Notes: generated by a model from the letters alone, not told the origin. Positions 42,220 through 51,423 are shown, counted from the first letter of the stretch. The stretch is 64,000 nucleotides of DNA from Volucribacter amazonae (GCF_029783845.1 NZ_LWID01000001.1:1906001-1970000), one strand, 5' to 3'. Numbers and translations: made by a program.

Positions 42220-42711
42220 ATGCCATCATTTGATATTGTTTCAGAAATTACCTTACACGAAGTGCGTAATGCAGTAGAAAATGCTAATCGTGATTTAGCT
42301 AATCGTTATGATTTCCGCAATGTGCCTGCCAGCATTGAATTAAATGAGAAAAATGAAAGTATTAAAGTTGCGACAGAATCTGATTTTCAGTTAGAACAAT
42401 TAATTGATATTTTGCGTAATGCTTGTATTAAACGTAATATTGAATCCACTTCTTTAGATATTCCTGCCGAATATGAACATAGCGGTAAAACTTATAGTAA
42501 AGAAATTAAGTTAAGACAGGGAATTGATAAGGAAATGGCAAAGAAAATAACCAAATTGATTAAAGATTCTAAACTTAAGGTTCAAACCCAAATTCAAGGA
42601 GAGCAAGTGAGGGTAACGGGTAAATCAAGAGATGATTTACAGGCGGTTATTCAATTAGTAAAAAATGCAGAATTGGGGCAACCTTTTCAATTTAATAATT
42701 TTCGTGATTAA
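42220..42711 (+). CDS. yajQ: YajQ-family nucleotide-binding protein
   Basis: A 163-residue cytoplasmic protein of the YajQ family, full length (MPSFDIVSEITLHEVRNAVE to FQFNNFRD). The family has two ferredoxin-like domains; homologues bind nucleotides and, in Xanthomonas, cyclic di-GMP. Its role here is unknown. AGAGGAGAGTAATC before the ATG overlaps the serB end. Confidence 0.93.
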   Translation: MPSFDIVSEITLHEVRNAVENANRDLANRYDFRNVPASIELNEKNESIKVATESDFQLEQLIDILRNACIKRNIESTSLDIPAEYEHSGKTYSKEIKLRQGIDKEMAKKITKLIKDSKLKVQTQIQGEQVRVTGKSRDDLQAVIQLVKNAELGQPFQFNNFRD

Positions 42712-42740
42712 TCCTTTGTATTGTTAGGTAAGGAGGTGTT

Positions 42741-42929
42741 ATGTCAAATCCGTCAAAAACGAAAGGTTGGTTTAAACGTCTGCTTGCTAAATACGATCAT
42801 TTCCTTAAAACTTCAGGGTTAGATAAAAAGGGTGGCTGTGGTTGTATGCCGCCTGCTCGTTATGATCCGCCATTGTACACCAAAGAGGAAAAAATGGCGT
42901 TAAAGCAACAACAGGTTAATAAAGATTAA
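42741..42929 (+). CDS. Small cysteine-containing protein (DUF5363-like)
   Basis: A 62-residue basic protein, MSNPSKTKGWFKRLLAKYDH at the start, with KKGGCGCMPPARYDPP in the middle. The CGC motif and neighbouring prolines resemble a small family conserved in Pasteurellaceae and relatives (DUF5363, from memory). AAGGAGGTGTT is a perfect ribosome site. It is 29 bases after yajQ on the same strand and is probably in the serB-yajQ transcript. Function unknown. Confidence 0.7.
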   Translation: MSNPSKTKGWFKRLLAKYDHFLKTSGLDKKGGCGCMPPARYDPPLYTKEEKMALKQQQVNKD

Positions 42930-42943
42930 ATAGCGAGTGAAAT

Positions 42944-43411
42944 TTACTTAAACCGATAAATCACTTGATTTGCCGATCCTCGCCAAGCAAGGCTGGGATC
43001 GGCTTGTTGTTGAATAAACTTGCCGTCAATAAGGACATCAATGTAGGGCAACATTTGGCGTTGATAATCGTCTAATTCGGCAAGGGTATAACCTGTCCAA
43101 CACCAAATATCTTTATCAGGACATTCTTTTTTTACACGTTGAACAAAAGGAAGTAAGGTTGCCACATTGCGAGGGTGTAGTGGATCGCCCCCTGATAGAC
43201 TTAACCCTTGCCGTTTTATGCGGGTATCTTGTAAATCCTGAATGATTTGTTGTTCCATTTGCCAATCAAAGGGAACACCTGCACTAAATGACCAACTTTT
43301 TTGGTTATAACAGCCTTTGCAGGCGTGAGTGCAACCTGCTACAAATAAGGTACAGCGTGTTCCCTCGCCATTCACAATATCAACGGGATAATATTGTAAG
43401 TAGTTCATCAT
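42944..43411 (-). CDS. nrdG: Anaerobic ribonucleotide reductase activating enzyme
   Basis: A 155-residue radical-SAM enzyme that installs the glycyl radical in NrdD. The iron-sulfur cysteines are Cys27, Cys31 and Cys34 (GCTHACKGC), followed by YNQKSW, and LSGGDPLHP marks the SAM-binding strand. Length matches E. coli NrdG. It starts 10 bases after nrdD and is co-transcribed with it. Confidence 0.95.
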   Translation of the reverse strand: MMNYLQYYPVDIVNGEGTRCTLFVAGCTHACKGCYNQKSWSFSAGVPFDWQMEQQIIQDLQDTRIKRQGLSLSGGDPLHPRNVATLLPFVQRVKKECPDKDIWCWTGYTLAELDDYQRQMLPYIDVLIDGKFIQQQADPSLAWRGSANQVIYRFK

Positions 43412-43420
43412 ATATCAAGG

Positions 43421-45559
43421 CTATAAATGTTTGACGCGACGTTTCACTTCCTCTTGTTTACCCGCATTAAATGGGCGTGCATCAGGGCTACCGAGATAGC
43501 CACAAACACGCCGTGTAACTGAGACTTTTTCGCTATCGTGATTACCGCATTTTGGACAAACAAAGCCTTTGCTTGTGCAATGAAATTCCCCCGTAAAACC
43601 ACATTCATAGCATTCATCAATGGGAGTATTTGTGCCATAATAAGGCACGCGATCATAGCTGTAATCCCAAACATCTTCTAAGGCTTTGAGATTATGTTGT
43701 ACATTAGGATATTCGCCATAACAAATAAAGCCACCGCTTGCTAATGCAGGATAAGGTTGTTCAAAATCTAATTTATCGTAAGGATTGACTTTTTTCTCAA
43801 CATCTAAATGGTAACTATTAGTATAGTAACCTTTGTCGGTAACCCCTTGAATAATGCCAAATTGTTTACTGTCTAAACGGCAGAAGCGATCACATAGGTT
43901 TTCGCTAGGGGTAGAATACAGGCTAAAAGCATAGCCTGTTTCTGCTTTCCATTGTTTAGCACAATCGCTTAAGTATCGCACAATATCAATGCCCTTTTGC
44001 CGTAACTGTTGATCGTCATAAATATGTTTATCGCCAAATAAGGCGTTGATGGTTTCGTGGATACCAATATAGCCAAGGGAAATAGAGGCTCGTCCATTTT
44101 TAAAGATTTGAGCAATATTATCGTCCGCTTTTAGCCTTACACCACAAGCTCCCTCCATATATAAAATAGGGGCAACTCGTGCTTTGGTTTGCTCTAAACG
44201 CGCAATTCTTGTCATTAAGGCTTTTTTGGCAATTTGCAAGCGTTGGGCTAATAATTGATAAAAGATTTCTTCTCGTTGTTGGCTTGTGCTTGCTTGCGTT
44301 CTTGCCTCTAGGGCAATACGCGGTAAATTAAGACTAACCACCCCTAGATTATTCCGTCCATCATGAATTTCTTCCCCTTGCTGATGATAGGCATTGAGAA
44401 AACTACGACAACCCATAGGGGCTTTAAATGATCCTGTTACTTTGACCACTTGTTCATAGTTTAGAATATCAGGGTACATACGTTTTGAGGCACATTCTAG
44501 AGCGAGCTGTTTAATATCATAATTTGGATCGCTAGGTTGTTGGTTGATACCTTTTTTAAGGGTAAAGACTAATTTCGGAAAAACGGGGGTTTTGTGATTT
44601 TTGCCCAAGCCACGAATACGATTTTGCAAAATAGATTTTTGAATTAATTTAGCTTGCCAGCTTGTTCCTAAGCCAAAACCAAAGGTAACAAAAGGGGTTT
44701 GTCCGTTGGAGGTGTGCAAGGTATTGACTTCATATTCTAAGGATTGAAAAGCATCAAAACATTCTTTCTCAATTTGAGCTTGTGCATAGCCCTGTTTATC
44801 GGCAATTTGCCATTGTTCGGCAATGCGTAAATGTTTTTCATAACTTTGTTGCACAAAAGGAGCTAAAACTTCATCAATACGATTAATGGTCGTGCCACCA
44901 TAAATATGGCTTGCCACTTGAGCGATAATTTGGGCGGTAACTGCTGTCGCCGTACCAATGGATTTTGGTGGCTCAATTTCAGCATTGCCCATTTTAAAGC
45001 CTTGATTAAGCATACCTTTTAAATCCACTAACATACAATTAAACATAGGAAAGAAAGGGGCATAATCAAGATCGTGATAATGAATTTCTCCTTTTTCGTG
45101 TGCCTCAACCACATCTCTTGGCAAAATATGCCGTTTGGCATAATGTTTCGCCACAATACCAGCTAATAAATCTCGTTGGGTTGGGATAACTTTCGCATCT
45201 TTGTTGGCATTTTCATTGAGTAATTGCACATTGCTTTGCTCAATCAGCCCCTCAATTTCTTGAGTTAATTGGCTACGTTTTTCGCGAGCTAAATCTCGAT
45301 CATGCCGATATTCAATATAGGCTCGTGCAATTTGTGGGTATTGGCTTGACATTAAATGATTTTCAACAATTTGCTGAATTTGGTGAATATCAATTTCTTC
45401 GGCATGGTGGGTAAAAATATCCTGACAAATTTGTTGCCCCATTTGATGACAAAAAAAATCATCGTAAATTTCTACCGCACTTGAGGCTTTTTGAATTGCA
45501 TTAATAATACGTTGTACCTCAAAATTTGCACGACCGCCATCACGTTTAATGACCCACAT
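43421..45559 (-). CDS. nrdD: Anaerobic (class III) ribonucleoside-triphosphate reductase
   Basis: Makes deoxynucleotides without oxygen using a glycyl radical. From MWVIKRDGGR the protein has 712 residues, the same as E. coli NrdD; an in-frame ATG at 45586 would add nine residues. GAGGG lies 11 bases before 45559. An N-terminal ATP-cone precedes the catalytic domain (NENANKDAKVIPTQRDLLAG, PMGCRSFLNAY, YSTPSENLCDRFCRLD). A four-Cys zinc site is seen in CYECGFTGEFHC and CPKCGN. The radical Gly is at about 687 in RRVCGYLGSPD. Two NrdR boxes lie upstream, and nrdG follows. Confidence 0.95.
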   Translation of the reverse strand: MWVIKRDGGRANFEVQRIINAIQKASSAVEIYDDFFCHQMGQQICQDIFTHHAEEIDIHQIQQIVENHLMSSQYPQIARAYIEYRHDRDLAREKRSQLTQEIEGLIEQSNVQLLNENANKDAKVIPTQRDLLAGIVAKHYAKRHILPRDVVEAHEKGEIHYHDLDYAPFFPMFNCMLVDLKGMLNQGFKMGNAEIEPPKSIGTATAVTAQIIAQVASHIYGGTTINRIDEVLAPFVQQSYEKHLRIAEQWQIADKQGYAQAQIEKECFDAFQSLEYEVNTLHTSNGQTPFVTFGFGLGTSWQAKLIQKSILQNRIRGLGKNHKTPVFPKLVFTLKKGINQQPSDPNYDIKQLALECASKRMYPDILNYEQVVKVTGSFKAPMGCRSFLNAYHQQGEEIHDGRNNLGVVSLNLPRIALEARTQASTSQQREEIFYQLLAQRLQIAKKALMTRIARLEQTKARVAPILYMEGACGVRLKADDNIAQIFKNGRASISLGYIGIHETINALFGDKHIYDDQQLRQKGIDIVRYLSDCAKQWKAETGYAFSLYSTPSENLCDRFCRLDSKQFGIIQGVTDKGYYTNSYHLDVEKKVNPYDKLDFEQPYPALASGGFICYGEYPNVQHNLKALEDVWDYSYDRVPYYGTNTPIDECYECGFTGEFHCTSKGFVCPKCGNHDSEKVSVTRRVCGYLGSPDARPFNAGKQEEVKRRVKHL

Positions 45560-45598
45560 AATTTCGTTTACCCTCTTTGTTTGCATTTTGTTGGCAAG

Positions 45599-45645
45599 AT
45601 ACTATATATAGATTTTTCAATTAACTCAATCACAATATATTGTGT
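45599..45645. promoter_or_regulatory. Tandem NrdR boxes upstream of nrdD
   Basis: Two copies of the NrdR core CwATATATwG occur: CTATATATAG at 45602-45611 and CAATATATTG at 45633-45642. The second is extended on both sides (TCACAATATATTGTGT). Their centres are 31 bases apart, three helical turns, a spacing reported for paired NrdR boxes. NrdR is the ATP/dATP-sensing repressor of reductase genes. Binding is inferred. Confidence 0.8.
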
Positions 45646-45735
45646 TTTTGTAACTTAATTGTTAATAAATTCAAGTTAGTATTTGGTTTTATTCATATTT
45701 TTCTCTTTTAAAAAAATATAAGAAAAAGATAAAAA

Positions 45736-45751
45736 TGTGATTTAGATCACA
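45736..45751. promoter_or_regulatory. CRP binding site before the DMT transporter gene
   Basis: TGTGATTTAGATCACA matches the CRP consensus TGTGA-N6-TCACA exactly in both half-sites. It lies 78 bases before the ATG at 45829, a distance compatible with activation of that gene. It could also affect nrdD on the other strand, but it is about 175 bases from that start. Confidence 0.8.
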
Positions 45752-45828
45752 AAGTGAAAATAAACGCTGAAAGTGTAATCAAATAAGGATTAAGATAGAG
45801 TAAATTCTCACAGAATGAGGAAAACATA

Positions 45829-46740
45829 ATGAAATTTTGGCGGAATAATGCTTTTATCTTAATAAGTTATGTGCTTTTAATGGGCATTGGTTTTCCTATT
45901 ATGCGTTTTTTTAGTTTGCATTTTGACACCCTTAATAATAATGCCTTGCGCTTTAGTGCTGGGGGAATGATATTAATGTGTTTTGCCTTATTTGCTTATC
46001 CTTATGCAACTAAAGCCTTTATAAGGGATAGGCGAGCAATGTTTTTCGTGATCATTATTGCCTTATTGATGAGTGCGAATATGTTCTTTTTTATCAAAGG
46101 GTTAGAATATACCTCAGCACTTTCTGCCAGTATTTTCGCCTTGCTAGCGATCCCGCTTGCTATTATAACAGCGAGTTGTTTTTTTCACGATGAAAGCGCG
46201 TTGTTAAAGCAGCCCCGTTTTTGGTGGGGAAGTGTATTGATCCTGAGTGGTGCTTGCCTGTTTATTTTATCTTCTGCAACTTATCATCATAATGGACAAA
46301 TCCTCGGTTACCTTTATCTATTGCTTGCGATTAGTATCCAAGCGATACAAAACTTGGTAGTGAAAAATATTGCTCATCAGCATAATGTGATTATAGTCAG
46401 TGCTTTTGTGGCATTATTAACAGGAAGTTTTTATTTGATTTTCTCCGCCTTAACGGGCAATTTCATGCTTTTGCAACATTTTTCTGTGGGATTGATTGTA
46501 GGCTTACTCTTGGCGGGTATTTACGGTATGTTGACAGGTATGCTAATGGCTTTTTATATTGTCAAAACACAAGGCATTATCCGTTTTAACCTAATCCAAT
46601 TATTAATCCCTTTCTCCACCGCCATAATGGCTTATTTTAGCTTGAATGAACAAGTGAGTTTAAATCAAAGTCTTGGCGGTATGGTATTGATTTTGGGGTG
46701 TTTATTGGCATTTAACAGTAACAATAAAAATCATCAGTAA
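45829..46740 (+). CDS. EamA/DMT-superfamily transporter
   Basis: A 303-residue inner-membrane protein with about ten hydrophobic segments arranged as two EamA repeats (residues about 7-140 and 155-295). The second repeat ends with the conserved LIPFSTAIMAYFSLNEQVSLNQSLGGMVLILG pattern seen in drug/metabolite transporters. Substrate is unknown. GAGGAAAACATA precedes the ATG. A CRP site lies upstream, which suggests control by carbon status. It is transcribed alone. Confidence 0.85.
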   Translation: MKFWRNNAFILISYVLLMGIGFPIMRFFSLHFDTLNNNALRFSAGGMILMCFALFAYPYATKAFIRDRRAMFFVIIIALLMSANMFFFIKGLEYTSALSASIFALLAIPLAIITASCFFHDESALLKQPRFWWGSVLILSGACLFILSSATYHHNGQILGYLYLLLAISIQAIQNLVVKNIAHQHNVIIVSAFVALLTGSFYLIFSALTGNFMLLQHFSVGLIVGLLLAGIYGMLTGMLMAFYIVKTQGIIRFNLIQLLIPFSTAIMAYFSLNEQVSLNQSLGGMVLILGCLLAFNSNNKNHQ

Positions 46741-46813
46741 AGTGCGGTCAGTTTTCACAAAATTTTTATCAGCTTAAAACTGATTAAATATGCTTAATGA
46801 TTAAACTGTGCGG

Positions 46814-46893
46814 GATAGTCGTTTCAATTAAACTGAATACAATACAGAGAGCACGGCGAGATAAACGCCGTACTCTTTTAAACAGGGACAATA
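46814..46893. repeat. Degenerate Correia-like element with internal hairpin
   Basis: Starts GATAGTCGTTTCAATTAAAC. The interior GAGCACGGCG and CGCCGTACTC form a near-perfect stem followed by TTTT, and the end GGGACAATA is a decayed terminus. The GTACGGCG block is the same as in full-length copies. It lies between the convergent transporter and qmcA genes and may act as their terminator. Confidence 0.6.
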
Positions 46894-46904
46894 AGCTAAT
46901 TCCT

Positions 46905-47825
46905 TTATTTTTTATCGCCTTTAAGTAATTCCGCAATGCCAGCCACAGAACCAATTAAATTACCTGCCTCTAGTGGCATAAGCACCACTTTACTGTTTTC
47001 CGCTCCACCAATTTCTTTTAAAGCCTCAGTATATTTTTGGGCAATAAAATAATTAATGGCTTTGGTATCTCCGCTAGCAATAGCCTCTGATACCATTTGA
47101 GTGGCTTTTGCCTCTGCTTCAGCCGCCCGTTCACGCGCTTCCGCTTGCAAAAATGCCTCTTGTCGTTCCCCTTCCGCTTTTAAAATGCGAGATTGCTTTT
47201 CTCCCTCAGCACGCAAAATTTCCGCTTGACGAACCCCCTCTGCCTCTAAAATATCCGCCCGTTTATTACGTTCGGCTTTCATTTGGGCATTCATCGCCGC
47301 AATCAGTTCTTGTGGTGGACGCACATCACGAATTTCAATACGTGTGACTTTTACACCCCAAGGATTAGTTGCCTCATCAACAATAGACAATAGACGACTA
47401 TTGATCGCATCACGCTGGGACAACATTTCATCAAGTTCCATAGAGCCAAGTACAGTACGGATATTGGTCATGGTCAGATTAATAATGGCTTGTTCTAAAT
47501 GATTGACTTCATAAGCGGCATTGCGAGCATCAATCACTTGCACAAAACAAACGGCATCAATAGACACATTGGCATTGTCTTTTGAAATCACTTCTTGAGA
47601 GGGAATATCTAATACCTGTTCCATCATATTAATTTTGCGACCAACACGATCCACAAACGGCACTACAAAATTTAACCCAGGTGTAAGCGTTTTAGTATAA
47701 CGCCCAAAACGCTCAATCGTCCAATGATAACCCTGTGGCACCATTTTTAGAGTAGAGGCAAGAACCGCAATAACTAAAATAATAAAGAAGACCGACACAA
47801 TCGGCAAACCATCTAAGTAGCTCAT
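46905..47825 (-). CDS. qmcA: SPFH/band-7 membrane protease regulator QmcA
   Basis: A 306-residue stomatin/prohibitin-family protein, anchored by an N-terminal helix (LPIVSVFFIILVIAVLASTL). The SPFH domain covers about residues 30-190 (VPQGYHWTIERFGRYTKTL, IRDVRPPQELIAAMNAQMKA), then an Ala/Glu-rich coiled coil (ILRAEGEKQSRILKAEGERQ). It should form large membrane rings, as for E. coli QmcA, which associates with FtsH. The start at 47825 has AAGGAAAAT; an in-frame ATG at 47873 adds an atypical leader. The nfeD-type gene often beside it is absent here. Confidence 0.9.
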   Translation of the reverse strand: MSYLDGLPIVSVFFIILVIAVLASTLKMVPQGYHWTIERFGRYTKTLTPGLNFVVPFVDRVGRKINMMEQVLDIPSQEVISKDNANVSIDAVCFVQVIDARNAAYEVNHLEQAIINLTMTNIRTVLGSMELDEMLSQRDAINSRLLSIVDEATNPWGVKVTRIEIRDVRPPQELIAAMNAQMKAERNKRADILEAEGVRQAEILRAEGEKQSRILKAEGERQEAFLQAEARERAAEAEAKATQMVSEAIASGDTKAINYFIAQKYTEALKEIGGAENSKVVLMPLEAGNLIGSVAGIAELLKGDKK

Positions 47826-48020
47826 AAGATTTTCCTTGTAAATAAGAGTGAGTTGGTTTGGCAAGTTTAGCATAGGCGGAGGGAATGCACAGTAAATTTA
47901 TTGTAGCAGGTAACATAAAAAATTTTCTAAAAAAGCACCGCACTTTGATTTGTATTTAAGCGTTTGAAATGATTGAATCATAATTCTATGTTATTTATTT
48001 AGTGCGTATATTTACATAAC

Positions 48021-48046
48021 AAAACCGCTCAAAAGAGCGGTCAGTT
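48021..48046 (-). terminator. Terminator after pfkA
   Basis: ACCGCTC-AAAA-GAGCGGT is a perfect 7-bp stem; on the minus strand it is followed by TTTTG. It lies about 30 bases past the pfkA stop. Confidence 0.7.
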
Positions 48047-48073
48047 TTAGTATTATTTTTTGTATTGAGTGAA

Positions 48074-49039
48074 TTAGAACAAACGCTCAGAGGTTTTTAA
48101 GAGTTCGTATTTGAATGGGCGTTTCATATTGTTAATGGCATCAATAATGTCGTGATGAACCAGTTGATCGTTTTGGATACCAACGCAATAACCCGCTTTA
48201 CCCGCTAGGAGAAGATCAACGGCATAAACGCCCATACGAGAGGCGAGGATACGGTCAAAAGCACAAGGCGAACCGCCACGTTGGATATGTCCTAATACGG
48301 TGGCTCGGGTTTCGTGGTGTACGCGAGCTTCAATTTCTTTGGCTAATTCATTAACATCTGTCATAAGTTCGGTCATTGCAATAATTGCATGGCGTTTTCC
48401 TTTGGCAATGCTGAGTTCAATTTGTTGGATAAGTTTTTCACGATCAAAAGGGGCTTCAGGGACAACGATATATTCACAGCCCCCAGCAATGGCGGCGGCT
48501 AAGGTTAGGTCGCCACAATGTCTTCCCATAATTTCTACAATAGAAATACGTTGGTGTGAACTACAAGTATCACGTAAACGATCAATAGCGGTAACCGCTG
48601 TTTCTAATGCGGTTTGGTAGCCAATGGTATAATCTGTGCCTGCCACATCATTATCAATAGTGCCGGGGATACCAATACATGGAAAGCCATGTTCTTCTGT
48701 GAGTAATTTTGCTCCCATATAAGAACCGTCTCCACCAATAACTACCAATGCATCAATACCATGATTTTTTAAATTTTCTGCACATTTTGCCCGCACTTTA
48801 GGATCTTTAAACTCAGGAAAACGTGCTGAGCCAAGGAATGTGCCACCTCGGTTGATGACGTCAGAAACGCTAAAACGGCTAAGTTGTTTAATTTTGTTGT
48901 TGTATAAACCTTGGTAGCCGTCATAGATACCAAAAACCTCTAGTCCTTCGGAAAGTGCGGCGCGTACAACACCACGAATAGCGGCGTTCATACCCGGTGC
49001 ATCACCACCACTGGTTAATACTGCAATAGTTTTAATCAT
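48074..49039 (-). CDS. pfkA: 6-phosphofructokinase
   Basis: Commits fructose 6-phosphate to glycolysis. The 321-residue protein has the ATP loop TSGGDAPGMNAAIRGVVR, GGDGSYMGAKLL, the catalytic Asp region GIPGTIDNDVAGTDYTIG, EIMGRHCGDLTLAAAIAGG, and HIQRGGSPCAFDRILASRMG near the effector site. It matches the allosteric ATP-dependent PfkA of enterobacteria in length. It lies downstream of fieF on the same strand with a hairpin (AGAATAAGC...GCTTATTCT at 49082-49114) between them. Confidence 0.96.
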   Translation of the reverse strand: MIKTIAVLTSGGDAPGMNAAIRGVVRAALSEGLEVFGIYDGYQGLYNNKIKQLSRFSVSDVINRGGTFLGSARFPEFKDPKVRAKCAENLKNHGIDALVVIGGDGSYMGAKLLTEEHGFPCIGIPGTIDNDVAGTDYTIGYQTALETAVTAIDRLRDTCSSHQRISIVEIMGRHCGDLTLAAAIAGGCEYIVVPEAPFDREKLIQQIELSIAKGKRHAIIAMTELMTDVNELAKEIEARVHHETRATVLGHIQRGGSPCAFDRILASRMGVYAVDLLLAGKAGYCVGIQNDQLVHHDIIDAINNMKRPFKYELLKTSERLF

Positions 49040-49081
49040 AATATCATTCCTTATTAAATTTAAATGAAACTGTTATCAATA

Positions 49082-49114
49082 AGAATAAGCAAATTTTTCT
49101 GATAGGCTTATTCT
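49082..49114 (-). terminator. Hairpin between fieF and pfkA
   Basis: AGAATAAGC at 49082-49090 and GCTTATTCT at 49106-49114 form a perfect 9-bp stem. The following T content is weak, so termination of fieF or a leader structure for pfkA are both possible. Confidence 0.45.
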
Positions 49115-49139
49115 AACAAAATTTATTCATTTTGTTGTG

Positions 49140-50036
49140 TCAAATTTTATGCTGTTGTTCTGCTTGCACCACACTAGTAGGTTCTTGGTGAATGATAATA
49201 TCCGCTTGTCCAAAGGATTGGGTAAGCTGATGCTCTATATGATCGGTAATATCATGTGCTTCAAGCAAAGAAAGTTCATCGGCTAATTCAAGGTGTAATT
49301 GGATAAAGCGTACCGAGCCTGCTCGTCTTGTGCGAATGTCGTGTAAGCCGATAACTCTTGTGTCCGCTAAGGCGATACGTTTAATTTGTTCAATTTCTTG
49401 TTCAGGCAATGCCACATCTAATAATAATTGGGTGGATTCAATTAAAATTTTGACCGCACTTAATAAAATATATAAGGCAATAACAATGGCAACAACGCCG
49501 TCAATGTAAATAAACCCAGTGAAACTTAATGCAAATGAGCATAGGATCGCAATATTCATAAACAAATCCGTTTGGTAATGTAAACGGTCGGCTTTTATGG
49601 CAGGGCTATCGGTTATTTTAATCACTTTTGCTTGGTAAGTGATAAGTAATAAGGTGGCAATAATTGAAAATAAGGTTACTGCTATACCAATTTCACTATT
49701 GGCTAAAGGTTGTGGCGAGCTTAGGCGTTGTATGCCTTGTAATAGAATAAAAATGGCAGAACCTGAAATAAATGCACTTTGGGCTAATGAGGCAAGGGAT
49801 TCGGCTTTGCCATGCCCAAAAGAGTGATTATGATCGGCTGGCATTAATGCAAAGCGCAGAATAATCAAATTCATTAATGATGCCACAAGATCCAAGAGGG
49901 AATCCGTAATGGAGGCAAGCATACTGACGGAATCCGTTAGCCACCAAGCAATGCCTTTAGCGATAATTAATATCATCGCAGTGGTGACTGCCAGTATTGA
50001 GGCACGTTTCACATAATGGGAATAATGCTGTGTCAT
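49140..50036 (-). CDS. fieF: Cation-efflux pump FieF (CDF family)
   Basis: Proton-coupled exporter of divalent metals such as iron and zinc. The 298-residue protein has six membrane segments, the transmembrane metal site in ITDSLLDLVAS and its partner on helix 5 (YQTDLFMN), the DHNHSFGHGKAESLASLAQ loop and a C-terminal cytoplasmic domain ending in His-rich strands (RRAGSVRFIQLHLEL). The start at 50036 (MTQHYSHYVKR) aligns with E. coli FieF; an in-frame ATG at 50057 lies inside the preceding gene. The stop of the lipoprotein gene almost touches this start, indicating one transcript. Confidence 0.92.
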   Translation of the reverse strand: MTQHYSHYVKRASILAVTTAMILIIAKGIAWWLTDSVSMLASITDSLLDLVASLMNLIILRFALMPADHNHSFGHGKAESLASLAQSAFISGSAIFILLQGIQRLSSPQPLANSEIGIAVTLFSIIATLLLITYQAKVIKITDSPAIKADRLHYQTDLFMNIAILCSFALSFTGFIYIDGVVAIVIALYILLSAVKILIESTQLLLDVALPEQEIEQIKRIALADTRVIGLHDIRTRRAGSVRFIQLHLELADELSLLEAHDITDHIEHQLTQSFGQADIIIHQEPTSVVQAEQQHKI

Positions 50037-50596
50037 GCCTGACATTTCCATTGCCAAGGTAGGGCTTGTAGATGACGCAATTCTTTATCTACGGCATATT
50101 TTTTAAAATATGAACGTAATTTCTGCTCGGTCATATTGTGTAATTTCTGGGTTTTTTCCAGTTTTAATGAATATTGGTATTGGATAAAACCACAATGTTC
50201 TACATTTTTCCCTTTGGCAATATCAATTTGCCAATTCGGATTTTGTTGAGTAGGGGAATAAATTACATAGTTATATAAAAAACCTTGTTGTTCATAAGTA
50301 CCAAAATCGGCAATGGATTGATTGGCATAGGCTTTTTTTCTGAGTGCAATACGTTCGGCAAAGCTACGTTGTTGATTACGATCAAGCAATAATTCCACTG
50401 CGGTATCCCAGTTATTGGTGCTTTTTCCTTGTCCTACATAGAAATAACGTGCCATTGACCCCAGATCATTTTGGCTAATAAGATGATAGGTTTTATTGTT
50501 ATACTCAATGGTTTGCGGAACGGCTAATTGTGTGGGCGGCATTAATTTAGCACAACCAGTGAGCAATAATATCAGTAATAGTAATCTTTTTTTCAT
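50033..50596 (-). CDS. Predicted lipoprotein, function unknown
   Basis: A 187-residue protein with a lipoprotein signal peptide: basic MKKR, a leucine-rich core, and lipobox LTGC with Cys15. The mature part has no domain I recognise; it contains YNNKTYHLISQNDLGSMARYF and a Tyr-rich centre, and ends in a basic, Trp-containing tail. It lies between yaaA and fieF, with only 3 bases to the former. Homologues appear confined to Pasteurellaceae as far as I recall. Confidence 0.75.
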   Translation of the reverse strand: MKKRLLLLILLLTGCAKLMPPTQLAVPQTIEYNNKTYHLISQNDLGSMARYFYVGQGKSTNNWDTAVELLLDRNQQRSFAERIALRKKAYANQSIADFGTYEQQGFLYNYVIYSPTQQNPNWQIDIAKGKNVEHCGFIQYQYSLKLEKTQKLHNMTEQKLRSYFKKYAVDKELRHLQALPWQWKCQA

Positions 50597-50599
50597 GAT

Positions 50600-51376
50600 T
50601 TACTCACTTATATCACGTTTAAACACCCATTCAGTTTGGCTTGATTGAGTGGCATCAAACCAATATCCACCGAGATCAAAATCTTTTAACTGTTCTACTT
50701 CGGTTAAACGATTTTGAATAATATAACGACACATTAATCCACGCGCTTTTTTGGCATAAAAACTGATCACTTTATATTTTCCATTTTTATTATCTAAAAA
50801 GACAGGTTTAATGATTTTGGCGGTTAATAACGCCGGTTTTACCGCTTTATAGTATTCATCAGAGGCAAGATTAACCAGAATTTTCTCTTGTTGTTGATCT
50901 AAATCCGCCTGAATAGCTTGCGTGATTTGCTCGCCCCAAAAGGCATAGAGATCCTTACCTTGTTTATTGACCAGTTTTGTACCCATTTCAAGCCGATAGG
51001 GTTGCATCAAATCTAATGGACGGAGTAAACCATATAAGCCAGATAACATACGCAAATGTTGTTGAGCAAAATTAACGTCATCAAGGGATAAACTTTCCAC
51101 ATCAAGCCCCGTATAAACATCGCCTTTAAAGGCATAAATGGCAGGACGGGCATTTTGTGCATGATGCTCTGGCTGCCATTCCGCAAAACGTGCCGCATTA
51201 AGACCTGCTAATTTATCACTAATGTGCATTAGCGAGGCAATATCGGCAGGGGAAAGTTGACGACAAATTTGGATAAGCTGTTCACTTTGTGGAATAAATC
51301 GCGGTTGCGAAAAATGTAAATTTGGCACCGCACTTTGATAATCTAGTGTTTTAGCAGGGGAAATAATGGCTAACAT
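50600..51376 (-). CDS. yaaA: Peroxide stress protein YaaA (DUF328)
   Basis: A 258-residue cytoplasmic protein. It starts MLAIISPAKTLDYQSAVP, a diagnostic family motif, and has AIYAFKGDVYTGLDVESL and LRMLSGLYGLLRPLDLMQPYRLEMGTKL. In E. coli YaaA limits free iron during peroxide stress and binds DNA. It is followed by the lipoprotein and fieF (iron/zinc efflux), so this cluster may handle metal and oxidative stress together; that is inferred. Confidence 0.93.
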   Translation of the reverse strand: MLAIISPAKTLDYQSAVPNLHFSQPRFIPQSEQLIQICRQLSPADIASLMHISDKLAGLNAARFAEWQPEHHAQNARPAIYAFKGDVYTGLDVESLSLDDVNFAQQHLRMLSGLYGLLRPLDLMQPYRLEMGTKLVNKQGKDLYAFWGEQITQAIQADLDQQQEKILVNLASDEYYKAVKPALLTAKIIKPVFLDNKNGKYKVISFYAKKARGLMCRYIIQNRLTEVEQLKDFDLGGYWFDATQSSQTEWVFKRDISE

Positions 51377-51423
51377 AATTTGTGTATCCTATTTTATATT
51401 CTGTTACTAAGCCTTTTGGTTTT

